DNA of 64,000 nucleotides from Bacteroidota bacterium (GTDB lineage Bacteria; Bacteroidota; Bacteroidia; 2-12-FULL-35-15): positions 1,544,411 through 1,608,410 of the forward strand of contig JAOQAE010000002.1 in NCBI GenBank assembly GCA_025963725.1, written 5' to 3'. Position numbers and translations under genes: made by a program. The notes below the pieces were generated by a model, which made no database searches, was not told where the DNA came from, and worked only from the letters and a program-made list of their open reading frames with translations. This document shows, piece after piece, positions 35,559 through 42,740 of the stretch (positions are counted from its first letter, which is position 1; each line of letters starts with the position of its first letter).

Positions 35559-36679
35559 AATACGTAGCCTATCCCCCATTCAAAGTAATCGGCGCGAGCC
35601 CAGTGTGTGAGCAGCGTAATATTTGTGATCACATGCTTCGTTACCATATACCGTACGCCGATCCGGTGAAACATGGTGCCGTAAGCAGGCTGTTTCTTGT
35701 ACAGGTAATAGCCGAACTCAACAGGAAGGGATACGCGGTTAAATACAAATTCGTAGCAGAGCTTTGCGCCGAAGGTGGAGATGTCTTTATACGTGGTATT
35801 GTAAATCGAATCATTCTCATAGATCTTCCGTGTGGCATTGTTATAGCCAAACTCGAGGCCCGGCCCGAGCCTGTTCTTGCGGTTGAGCGTGCGGTACATA
35901 TTCAGCTCGAGGCCGAACGCAAGGTATTTCGGGCCATCGGGCTGCTCCAGCTCGCGAACGCCCACCACGCCGATGAGTGTGGGTACCCATTTATTCTTAA
36001 ACGGCTCGGTCGAATCCTTTTTATAGACCAGCTCCTTGTTTCCGAAGGCGTATCCCAATCCCATGCTAACCGTGGCGATGTTCAATCCGAGGTTCGGGGT
36101 GGCGATGGCGCCATTGGAAGCATGTGTAAGGCCAACACCTGCATCCAGCCTCCATGATTTTGAAAGCATGAAAGCATATCCCAGGCGCAGGTTCACAAAT
36201 CCGTTCAGGTGGGAGCCGATCGCATTGTTCTTATTGTTCGTAATACGGTCAAAAGGTTTGGTGACCCATGCCAGCCCAACGCCGAGGCGTAAATTCAGCT
36301 TCCAGCTCCGGTTCAGCCTGTTCAGGCGGATGTTGGTGTATGGATACAGCGCTTCCATTGTTCCCAGCTGCTTCGGGTTGGCAAGGTACAGGTGCAGCGC
36401 GCAAAATCCCAGCTCAGGGTATTTGTAGTACTGCTGCCAGCTTTTATTGCCGGTGCTGCGGAATACATAGCTGATCTCCCCGCCGTAAATATGTCCTTTG
36501 ATGAGATGGGAAATGTTGTTCCGGTGGCTGATGATATACCCGTAATGCCCCTGTCCTGAAACAATGAAATCATGCCCGGGTGAAACCTGCCCTTTCAGCG
36601 GTACGGAACAGTACAGCAGGAAGAGAAAAGCAAGCAGCCGGGAAAAAGATCTTACCGTGTAATTTTTATCCATGTACAT
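35555..36679 (-). CDS. PagL-like acyloxyacyl hydrolase (lipid A 3-O-deacylase family)
   Basis: 374 aa. Signal peptide (LLAFLFLLYCSVPLKGQ) and a beta-barrel. The catalytic PagL signature H-x-SNG is present as LTHASNGAIATPN (~192-204). The strand-rich C-terminus ends in GIGYVL as expected for an outer-membrane protein. PagL removes the 3-O acyl chain from lipid A in the outer membrane; the protein is longer than proteobacterial PagL (~170 aa), typical of the Bacteroidota family. First gene of the operon with GIN, LTA-like fragment and plug. Confidence 0.88.
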   Translation of the reverse strand: MYMDKNYTVRSFSRLLAFLFLLYCSVPLKGQVSPGHDFIVSGQGHYGYIISHRNNISHLIKGHIYGGEISYVFRSTGNKSWQQYYKYPELGFCALHLYLANPKQLGTMEALYPYTNIRLNRLNRSWKLNLRLGVGLAWVTKPFDRITNNKNNAIGSHLNGFVNLRLGYAFMLSKSWRLDAGVGLTHASNGAIATPNLGLNIATVSMGLGYAFGNKELVYKKDSTEPFKNKWVPTLIGVVGVRELEQPDGPKYLAFGLELNMYRTLNRKNRLGPGLEFGYNNATRKIYENDSIYNTTYKDISTFGAKLCYEFVFNRVSLPVEFGYYLYKKQPAYGTMFHRIGVRYMVTKHVITNITLLTHWARADYFEWGIGYVL

Positions 36680-36744
36680 TTCAGTTCAGGCACACAAAAA
36701 TATTAAAAATATTGGCTTGGAAGCCGTATTTTATTTGAGATGCT

Positions 36745-36752
36745 TACATTTG
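36745..36752 (+). promoter_or_regulatory. -7 box for mazG
   Basis: TACATTTG at 36745-36752 fits TAnnTTTG, 31 bp before the ATG of mazG. The -33 box is unclear (TTGG at 36717 is too far). Confidence 0.6.
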
Positions 36753-36782
36753 TAATACCTCTAAAATAAAGAGGTCTGACAA

Positions 36783-37550
36783 ATGGATGAAAAACTAAAA
36801 GCTTTCGAACGCTTACTCATAATCATGGACGAATTAAGGGAGCAATGCCCCTGGGATAAAAAGCAAACTTTCGAAAGCCTGCGGCATTTAACCATTGAAG
36901 AAACCTACGAGCTGGCCGACGCGATCCTCGATAAGGACATGAACGGGATCAAGAAAGAGCTGGGCGATGTATTGCTGCATATCGTTTTTTATGCGCGCAT
37001 GGGCTCCGAGACCAATACCTTCAACATTGCGGATGTGATCAATTCCCTTTGCGACAAGCTGATCCACCGCCACCCGCATATTTACGGCGATGTAAAAGTG
37101 GATAACGAGGAGCAGGTGAAAGAGAACTGGGAAAAGCTGAAATTAAAGGAAGGCACCAAATCGGTGCTTGCAGGCGTTCCTGTGTCCTTACCTTCACTGG
37201 TGAAAGCTTCACGCATCCAGGAAAAGGCGCGCGCCGTTGGCTTCGACTGGGAAAAGCCGGAGCAGGTTTGGGAAAAGGTGCAGGAAGAGCTGGACGAGTT
37301 CAAGCACGAGGTGGATACTAATTCCTCCCATGAAAAGATGGAAGCGGAATTCGGCGATGTGCTGTTCTCCCTGATCAATTACGGGCGCTTTAAAGGCATC
37401 AACCCCGAAGATGCGCTCGAGCGCACGAATAAAAAATTCATTAAACGCTTTCAATACCTCGAAGCGGAAGCGCTGAAAGCAGGCAAAGAGCTGAGCGACA
37501 TGACGCTTGCGGAGATGGATGTATACTGGAACAAGGCGAAGGAGCTGTAA
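36783..37550 (+). CDS. mazG: Nucleoside triphosphate pyrophosphohydrolase MazG
   Basis: 255 aa with two MazG domains. First: LRHLTIEETYELADAI and KKELGDVLLHIVFYARM (E-E-x2-E and E-x2-D). Second: EVQEELDEFKHEV-like helix (VQEELDEFKHEVD) and EFGDVLFSLINYGR. The CPWDKKQTFESL N-terminal block is diagnostic of full MazG. Hydrolyses NTPs to NMP plus PPi in the cytosol, lowering damaged nucleotides and (p)ppGpp-linked pools. Followed by an inverted pair of intergenic repeats. Confidence 0.95.
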   Translation: MDEKLKAFERLLIIMDELREQCPWDKKQTFESLRHLTIEETYELADAILDKDMNGIKKELGDVLLHIVFYARMGSETNTFNIADVINSLCDKLIHRHPHIYGDVKVDNEEQVKENWEKLKLKEGTKSVLAGVPVSLPSLVKASRIQEKARAVGFDWEKPEQVWEKVQEELDEFKHEVDTNSSHEKMEAEFGDVLFSLINYGRFKGINPEDALERTNKKFIKRFQYLEAEALKAGKELSDMTLAEMDVYWNKAKEL

Positions 37551-37552
37551 TG

Positions 37553-37636
37553 AGATTCATTCGCTTCGCTCAGGATGACAAAGTGCTCAACCGAATCATT
37601 ATCTGTTCTTGTCATGCTGAGGAACGAAGCATCTCT
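37553..37636. repeat. Head-to-head pair of CATCCTGAG-type repeats
   Basis: GAGATTCATTCGCTTCGCTC...GATGAC (37553-37579) and GTCATGCTGAGGAACGAAGC (37611-37630) plus ATCTC are inverted relatives. They can form a long imperfect hairpin between mazG and acpH, similar to a BIME arrangement, perhaps acting as terminator. Confidence 0.7.
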
Positions 37637-37650
37637 TTAATATTAAAAAA

Positions 37651-38238
37651 ATGAACTTCCTCTCTCACCTTTTTCTCTCCGGCGATTCCGAAGGCCTCAT
37701 CATCGGGAACTTCATTGCCGACTCGGTGAAAGGAAGCGATTATAAGAACTACTCCCCCGCGATCCAGGAAGGCATATTGCTGCACCGCAAGATCGATACA
37801 TTCACAGATACGCACCCGGTGGTGGAAGAAAGCAAACAACGCCTGCGCCCCGCCTACAGGAAATATGCAAGCGTGATCGTGGATGTGTATTATGATCATT
37901 ATCTCGCCGTCAACTGGCATCACTATTCCAATGAAGCATTAAGCAGCTACGTACAAAGGATCTATTCGCTCATCCGGCGCAATGAAGCACTGCTGCCATT
38001 GAAATCGGCACACTTCACAAATTACATGGTACGCTATAATATCCTCGAAGCTTATGCAAGGCTGGAAGGGATCGACCGCGTGCTGCAGGGAATGGCTGCA
38101 AGGGCAAAGTTTCAATCGAACATGGAGCTTGCGGTTAAAGATCTTGAAGAGCATTATCTGCTGTTTGAAAATGAGTTCAGGCGGTTCTTTCCGGAACTGC
38201 AGGAGTTTGTTACGAAAGAGATCAGTTCGTCCCGATAG
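37651..38238 (+). CDS. acpH: Acyl-carrier-protein phosphodiesterase-family protein
   Basis: 195 aa. N-terminal NFLSHLFLSGDSEGLIIGNFIAD matches the AcpH/DUF479 helical HD-like fold, with LLHRKIDTFTDTHP and the VDVYYDHYLAVNW metal/active motif. AcpH removes 4'-phosphopantetheine from holo-ACP; many homologues are untested. The final codons and TAG stop sit in the palindrome CCCGATAGCTATCGGG (38231-38246), so the C-terminus has been reshaped by a repeat. Confidence 0.9.
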   Translation: MNFLSHLFLSGDSEGLIIGNFIADSVKGSDYKNYSPAIQEGILLHRKIDTFTDTHPVVEESKQRLRPAYRKYASVIVDVYYDHYLAVNWHHYSNEALSSYVQRIYSLIRRNEALLPLKSAHFTNYMVRYNILEAYARLEGIDRVLQGMAARAKFQSNMELAVKDLEEHYLLFENEFRRFFPELQEFVTKEISSSR

Positions 38239-38246
38239 CTATCGGG
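38231..38246. repeat. Palindrome providing the acpH stop codon
   Basis: CCCGATAGCTATCGGG, perfect 16-bp palindrome with the TAG stop at its centre (38236-38238). A second TCGGGAAC-containing fragment follows (38265-38271), and the same core recurs at 15607-15624. Confidence 0.75.
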
Positions 38247-38315
38247 AAGCGAGGTACGAGCGTATCGGGAACAAGTGTGACGTACTCTCAGCGATGAATA
38301 CCTCCCTTTTAACGA

Positions 38316-38419
38316 AATTAAATAGTTATTGCCTATTTAATTGGTACCTTCCACGAAACAAGATGTGATTTTGCCCCTGCAAAACCCTTAAAAGCACCGT
38401 GTAATGCACGGTGCTTTTT
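38316..38419 (+). promoter_or_regulatory. Three-hairpin leader/attenuator-like region before the nine-gene operon
   Basis: Hairpin 1: AATTAAATAG (38316-38325) with CTATTTAATT (38333-38342), loop TTATTGC. Hairpin 2: TTTTGC-CCCT-GCAAAA (38369-38384). Hairpin 3: AAAAGCACCGTG (38390-38401) with CACGGTGCTTTT (38407-38418) and a T run to 38419, an intrinsic terminator. The first ATG is only 29 nt beyond and no TAnnTTTG lies in that space. So either the operon reads through this hairpin (attenuation) or a small RNA ends here; it could also simply be the acpH terminator. No ligand class recognised. Confidence 0.55.
38390..38419 (+). terminator. Intrinsic terminator/attenuator hairpin
   Basis: GCACCGTG-TAATG-CACGGTGC stem flanked by A's and a T5 run. 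Strong by shape; its role (terminator of upstream RNA or conditional attenuator) is open. Confidence 0.85.
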
Positions 38420-38448
38420 CTTTTCTGGCTTATTAATACACGACGATC

Positions 38449-38667
38449 ATGAAAAACGAAAAAGAACTCTATGCAGATATTCTGAAAATCCTAACAGCTA
38501 TAGAAGACAGATTTCCTGAATTATCGAAATACATAACTGAAATGCCGGTTAAGATTTCGGCAGGCACGGATATGACCGTTAAAAATCTAAAGAATTATTA
38601 CGATTCATTAAATGCCTTATTGAATAATTACATGTCCACGCATACGCCTCTCACGAATAACCAATAA
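38449..38667 (+). CDS. Small hypothetical protein, first gene of operon
   Basis: 72 aa, cytosolic, helical (ELYADILKILTAIEDRFPELSKYI, MTVKNLKNYYDSLNALLNNYM). No domain recognised. It ends 14 bp before yceI and begins 29 nt after a terminator-like hairpin. By eye more AT-rich than the surrounding genes, as are the next three genes. Function unknown; small size could suit a regulator or adaptor, which is speculation. Confidence 0.65.
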   Translation: MKNEKELYADILKILTAIEDRFPELSKYITEMPVKISAGTDMTVKNLKNYYDSLNALLNNYMSTHTPLTNNQ

Positions 38668-38681
38668 AAAGACAGAGAACA

Positions 38682-39260
38682 ATGTCAAAAATAAAATGGT
38701 CGGTCGACCCAGAAAAAAGCTTCATTTCCTTCAGAGTAGATCCTCTGATCTTCGGCCCTGTTGAAGGATCATTCAGGATATTTGATGCAGACATCCAGAC
38801 AACGGGGGATGCCTTCAGCACCATTGATCTTATTCTATACATAGATGCCGCCTCTATAAGTACAGGCGACATTGAACGCGACCAGCATTTAAAAAGCGCG
38901 GACTTCTTCGATGTTCAAAATCATAAGCAAATAAAATTCACCTCAAAAAGAATAAGGATGGAAAGCCATGATGAAAATCATGAGCTATGCGGTGAGCTTA
39001 AGATCAAAGATATTTCCATAGAGGTAAAAGTGGCCGTACAGGCCGGAGAGATCCTGGAAGATGCTTCCGGCAATGAGAATTCCGTATTTACCATTAACGG
39101 CAAAGTAAACAGAACGGATTGGGGGCTTACCTGGAATGCTTCGCCGCAAACGGGAGGATTAATGGAGAGTGAGGAAGTAACTATTTACTGCAAGGTTACG
39201 ATTACCCGCAAGCATGCTGCATCCAGCAGTGATTTAACAGTAAAACCTTTCACAACATGA
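38682..39260 (+). CDS. YceI-family lipid-binding-like protein
   Basis: 192 aa, lipocalin-like YceI fold: WSVDPEKSFISFRVDPLIFGPVEGSF opening, LYIDAASISTGDIERDQHLKSADFFD signature, ITFTSKRI-type strand (IKFTSKRI), GELKIKDISIEVKV and DWGLTWNA. No signal peptide is evident, unusual since most YceI proteins are periplasmic isoprenoid binders. The stop overlaps the next ATG as ATGA (39257-39260). Confidence 0.9.
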   Translation: MSKIKWSVDPEKSFISFRVDPLIFGPVEGSFRIFDADIQTTGDAFSTIDLILYIDAASISTGDIERDQHLKSADFFDVQNHKQIKFTSKRIRMESHDENHELCGELKIKDISIEVKVAVQAGEILEDASGNENSVFTINGKVNRTDWGLTWNASPQTGGLMESEEVTIYCKVTITRKHAASSSDLTVKPFTT

Positions 39261-39652
39261 AAACGGCCCGGATCATCGCCTTAACACTCTTGTTCTTTGT
39301 AGCCTTAAGCTCACTCGTAGCCGGCTATCTTTTTATAACTGACCCTTCCGGCGCAGCGCTGCATATACCTGTGCGCTGGCTTCTTCACAGCCCCTTTGAT
39401 GATTTTTTTATTCCGGGCATCATCCTGTTCATTGTAAACGGCGTGCTGAGCTTATTAGCGGCAGCCTGCACCATCTGGAGAATAAGAACATATCCGAGAA
39501 TGGTTTCATTGCAGGGCATTCTGCTAACGGGCTGGATAGTTGTACAGATCATTATGCTTCAGCAGCTCCTTCTTCTTCACCTTATCTATGGCGGGATCGG
39601 AATCCTTCTTTTCATTTTGGGAATAAAGCTTAAATCAAATCATCACAGATGA
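39257..39652 (+). CDS. Four-TM membrane protein, function unknown
   Basis: 131 aa with four hydrophobic helices: IIALTLLFFVALSSLVAGYLF, FFIPGIILFIVNGVLSLLAA, GILLTGWIVVQIIML, and LHLIYGGIGILLFILGI. No enzymatic motifs. Coupled by ATGA overlaps to both neighbours (YceI and CPBP), so it acts with them in the membrane. A family with similar topology is common as hypothetical proteins; I cannot assign a role. Confidence 0.7.
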   Translation: MKTARIIALTLLFFVALSSLVAGYLFITDPSGAALHIPVRWLLHSPFDDFFIPGIILFIVNGVLSLLAAACTIWRIRTYPRMVSLQGILLTGWIVVQIIMLQQLLLLHLIYGGIGILLFILGIKLKSNHHR

Positions 39653-40461
39653 ACAGAGCTGCGTGGACCTATATCCTCATCGCCTACCTTGTTACATGGA
39701 GCATTACGCTGACCGCTTACTGCCTGTATAGAACCGGCGCATTAACTCTCGACCAGCTGAACCTTGTATATAACGTTGGCGCCGCAGGCCCCTTACTGGG
39801 AGCTTTGATCAGCGCAAAAATATACTATGGCAACAGCGGCATAAAAAAATTGTTTTCCACCCTCAGCTTTAAAACATTAAATAAAAGAGCCTTGCTCATT
39901 GCCTTCAGCCCTCTTGTTTTTTTAGGGATCGGCTTATTACTGTTTCCCGTTTTTGCAGGACACTGGTATACTTTTTCCGATACACAGGAACAATTTAAGC
40001 TCAGTACGCCAATCAGCTATCTTAGCTGGATCCTTCCCTTTATTACCTATTCGCTGCTTGAAGAGTTCGGCTGGAGAGCATTTTTATTACCGCACCTGCA
40101 ATCCCGGTACACGGCCTTTAAATCCACAATGCTCCTTACTGCTTTTTGGGCATGCTGGCATCTGCCTTTCTTTTTGTGGCGCTTCCAGTTTTCATTATTT
40201 ATCACTATCGGCTTCTTTTTTTCCATATTCATTGGAGCCCTCATTATTACATCCATATTTAACCTGGGCAAAGGCAGCATCATTCCGGTTATTATTTTTC
40301 ATCTCACCAATAATATTGCATCTGCAATAGACAAAAAATATCTTGTTGCAGTTGTAAGCACAGGCTTTGTTCTTTTAGCTCTCTGGATCATCAGAACCTA
40401 TAAAACAAAGGACCTGGCGGATGTTCCCAGAGTTCAGAATTTTTATCTATCAGCTAAATGA
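39649..40461 (+). CDS. CPBP-family intramembrane metalloprotease
   Basis: 270 aa, about eight TM helices. Catalytic CPBP motifs: EExxxR at E138-E139-x-x-x-R143 (LLEEFGWRAFLLPHL), a His in ACWHLPFF (H171), and FHLTNN (~222). CPBP (CAAX/bacteriocin-processing) glutamic proteases act in the membrane; substrates vary from prenylated proteins to signal proteins. ATGA overlaps with both neighbours. In this operon it may process a membrane partner, inferred. Confidence 0.9.
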   Translation: MNRAAWTYILIAYLVTWSITLTAYCLYRTGALTLDQLNLVYNVGAAGPLLGALISAKIYYGNSGIKKLFSTLSFKTLNKRALLIAFSPLVFLGIGLLLFPVFAGHWYTFSDTQEQFKLSTPISYLSWILPFITYSLLEEFGWRAFLLPHLQSRYTAFKSTMLLTAFWACWHLPFFLWRFQFSLFITIGFFFSIFIGALIITSIFNLGKGSIIPVIIFHLTNNIASAIDKKYLVAVVSTGFVLLALWIIRTYKTKDLADVPRVQNFYLSAK

Positions 40462-41324
40462 AGAGCCAGTTACAGGTCATAAAAGCTTCGGGAGAAAGCG
40501 CAGCATTCTCCGAAGTAAAATTACGCAGCTCCCTTGAGCGTTCGGGGGCGACAGAGGAACAGATCGAAGCGGTGATGGATAAAATATCCGCGAAGATTTA
40601 CGATGGCATCTCTACAAAAAAGATCTACCGCCTTGCCTTTAGCCTGCTCAAGGGAAGCTCGGCGCACCTCGCAGCTAAATACCATTTGAAGCAGGCCATC
40701 ATGGAGCTGGGGCCCTCCGGCTACCCTTTTGAAAAATACATTGCTGAAATTTTACGCTACCAGGGCTATCATACGAGGGTAGGCGAACTGGTGCAGGGGC
40801 ATTGTGTGCAGCATGAGGTGGATGTAATTGCGAAGACCGGCAATAAGCAATTAATGATCGAGTGCAAATACCATAATCAACCGGGCATATTCTGTGATGT
40901 AAAAGTTCCGCTGTACATCCATTCAAGATTCAAGGACGTGGAAACAGCGTGGATGAAGTTACCGCAGAATGAGAACCTTTCATACGAAGGCTGGGTAGTT
41001 ACAAACACGCGCTTTTCAACCGATGCCATCCGTTATGGAACCTGTGCCGGCCTTAAGCTCATCGGCTGGGATTATCCCGCCAAGGGCAGCCTCAAAGAGC
41101 AGGTTGACACATTGGGGCTCTACCCGCTTACCTGCCTTACCTCGTTAACAAAGATCGAAAAGCAGCTGCTGCTGGATAAAAAAATAGTTCTGTGCCAGGA
41201 GCTGAACAAGAACACAAGCCCGCTTGAACAGCTGGGAATTAAAGCTTCACGCATCGCTGTTGTGGTGAAGGAAGCCCAGGACCTGTGCAAGCATCTAACA
41301 TCAAATTCAAACCTTATATCTTAA
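40458..41324 (+). CDS. ATP-cone domain fused to Mrr-like PD-(D/E)xK nuclease
   Basis: 288 aa. Residues ~5-90 form an ATP-cone (VIKASGESAAFSEVKLRSSL, SAKIYDGISTKKIYRLAFSLL), the nucleotide-sensing domain of ribonucleotide reductases and NrdR. From ~90, a restriction-endonuclease-like domain: helix FEKYIAEILR (E92), D122 in HEVDVIA and E135-C-K137 in LMIECKYHN, the D...ExK catalytic set, followed by a FCDVKVPLYIHSRFKDV helix as in Mrr/REase-fold enzymes. A ~90-residue C-terminal tail follows. Likely a nuclease gated by ATP/dATP. ATG overlaps the protease stop; the MBL gene starts 9 bp later. Confidence 0.85.
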   Translation: MKSQLQVIKASGESAAFSEVKLRSSLERSGATEEQIEAVMDKISAKIYDGISTKKIYRLAFSLLKGSSAHLAAKYHLKQAIMELGPSGYPFEKYIAEILRYQGYHTRVGELVQGHCVQHEVDVIAKTGNKQLMIECKYHNQPGIFCDVKVPLYIHSRFKDVETAWMKLPQNENLSYEGWVVTNTRFSTDAIRYGTCAGLKLIGWDYPAKGSLKEQVDTLGLYPLTCLTSLTKIEKQLLLDKKIVLCQELNKNTSPLEQLGIKASRIAVVVKEAQDLCKHLTSNSNLIS

Positions 41325-41333
41325 AAAATAAAA

Positions 41334-42740
41334 ATGTCATCAATAAACACATCAGAAATAAAAATTCAATTCCTCGGAGCTGCCGGTACGGTTACCGGAT
41401 CGAAATACCTTATTCAGACTCCGCTTAAAAACATCCTGGTTGATTGCGGAATGTTCCAGGGCCTGAAAGAATTGCGGCTCTTAAACTGGAACAGCCTGCC
41501 GGTTGATGCGGCCGAAATCGACCTTGTACTGCTTACCCACGGGCATCTCGATCATACAGGCTACCTTCCGAGACTGGTCAAGGGAGGCTTTTCAGGGCAG
41601 ATATTCGGAACACAGCCAACACTTGAGATCACAAAAATAATATTGCAGGACAGTGCAAGGATCCAGGAAGAAGATGCAGAAAGAGCAAACGAGGAAGGAT
41701 TCTCAAAGCACAAGCCGGCAATACCTTTATATGGCCTGGAAGATGTAGAAAAAACGTTAGTGCTGCTGCGTCCGCAGGCGCCTGACAAATGGATCGAGAT
41801 CGATAAAGAGATCTATTGCAGGTTTCGTTACAACGGGCATATTATTGGCGCCACCTTTATCGAATTAAAGATCGGCACAAAAACAATTGTTTTTTCGGGT
41901 GATATCGGCAGGGAAAAAGACCTGCTGATGTATCCGCCTCAAAAGCCGGAAACAGCCGATGTTCTATTGATAGAGGCCACCTATGGCGACCGGATGCACC
42001 CCGAGAACGGCGAGGAAGCGCTGGTGGCAATAATTAATAAAGCGCTGGCGGCGCAGGGAACGATCATTATTCCAAGCTTTGCGGTGGAGCGGACGCAAAC
42101 ATTGATGTACCTGCTCTGGAAGCTGAAAAAAAAGGGAACCATTCCTGACATTCCCATTTACATGGATAGCCCGATGGGAACAAATGTGCTGGACGTTTTC
42201 CGGAATAATCCTTCCTGGCATAAGCTTCCACTGGATGATTGCAATGAAATGTGCAATGACATCAGGCTGATCAGGACGATCCAGGAAACATACGCTTTGG
42301 CTAAATCCGACCACTCAAAGATCATTATTGCGGGAAGCGGAATGGCCTCCGGCGGACGAGTGCTTACTTATTTTCTTCAATACCTTGGAAAAACATCCTC
42401 TACCATTTTATTGGTTGGTTACCAGGCAGAAGGCACCCGCGGCAGGGCATTGCTGGAAGGCGCAACAGAAGTGAAGCTTTTTGGGAAGATGTATCCCGTT
42501 AAGGCAACGATCATAAACGCGGAAGGCTTATCCTCTCATGCCGATCAGCGCGGGCTCATCGGGTGGCTCTCCAAGCTTGCCTCCGCCCCCGAAAAAATAT
42601 TTATTGTGCATGCCGAGCAAACATCAGCGGAAGGATTAAGAGACAAGATCAAGGAAGTATATAATTGGAATGCAGCTATTCCCCAGCTGAACCAGGTGAT
42701 AACGCTGCAGGAAACAAAAGCTCAAATTAAGATCCGATGA
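41334..42740 (+). CDS. Metallo-beta-lactamase/beta-CASP RNA-processing nuclease (RMMBL)
   Basis: 468 aa. MBL core with THGHLDHTG (H69, H71, D73, H74), HIIGAT and FSGDIGR; IEATYGDRMH is the fourth motif. The beta-CASP insert has GSGMASGGR and GYQAEGTRGRAL, and C-terminal RMMBL has SSHADQRG and FIVHAE. This is the CPSF73/YSH1-like architecture of RNA endo/exonucleases, not a classical beta-lactamase. Expected in the cytosol with two zincs. It overlaps the phosphorylase start as ATGA (42737-42740). Confidence 0.93.
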   Translation: MSSINTSEIKIQFLGAAGTVTGSKYLIQTPLKNILVDCGMFQGLKELRLLNWNSLPVDAAEIDLVLLTHGHLDHTGYLPRLVKGGFSGQIFGTQPTLEITKIILQDSARIQEEDAERANEEGFSKHKPAIPLYGLEDVEKTLVLLRPQAPDKWIEIDKEIYCRFRYNGHIIGATFIELKIGTKTIVFSGDIGREKDLLMYPPQKPETADVLLIEATYGDRMHPENGEEALVAIINKALAAQGTIIIPSFAVERTQTLMYLLWKLKKKGTIPDIPIYMDSPMGTNVLDVFRNNPSWHKLPLDDCNEMCNDIRLIRTIQETYALAKSDHSKIIIAGSGMASGGRVLTYFLQYLGKTSSTILLVGYQAEGTRGRALLEGATEVKLFGKMYPVKATIINAEGLSSHADQRGLIGWLSKLASAPEKIFIVHAEQTSAEGLRDKIKEVYNWNAAIPQLNQVITLQETKAQIKIR

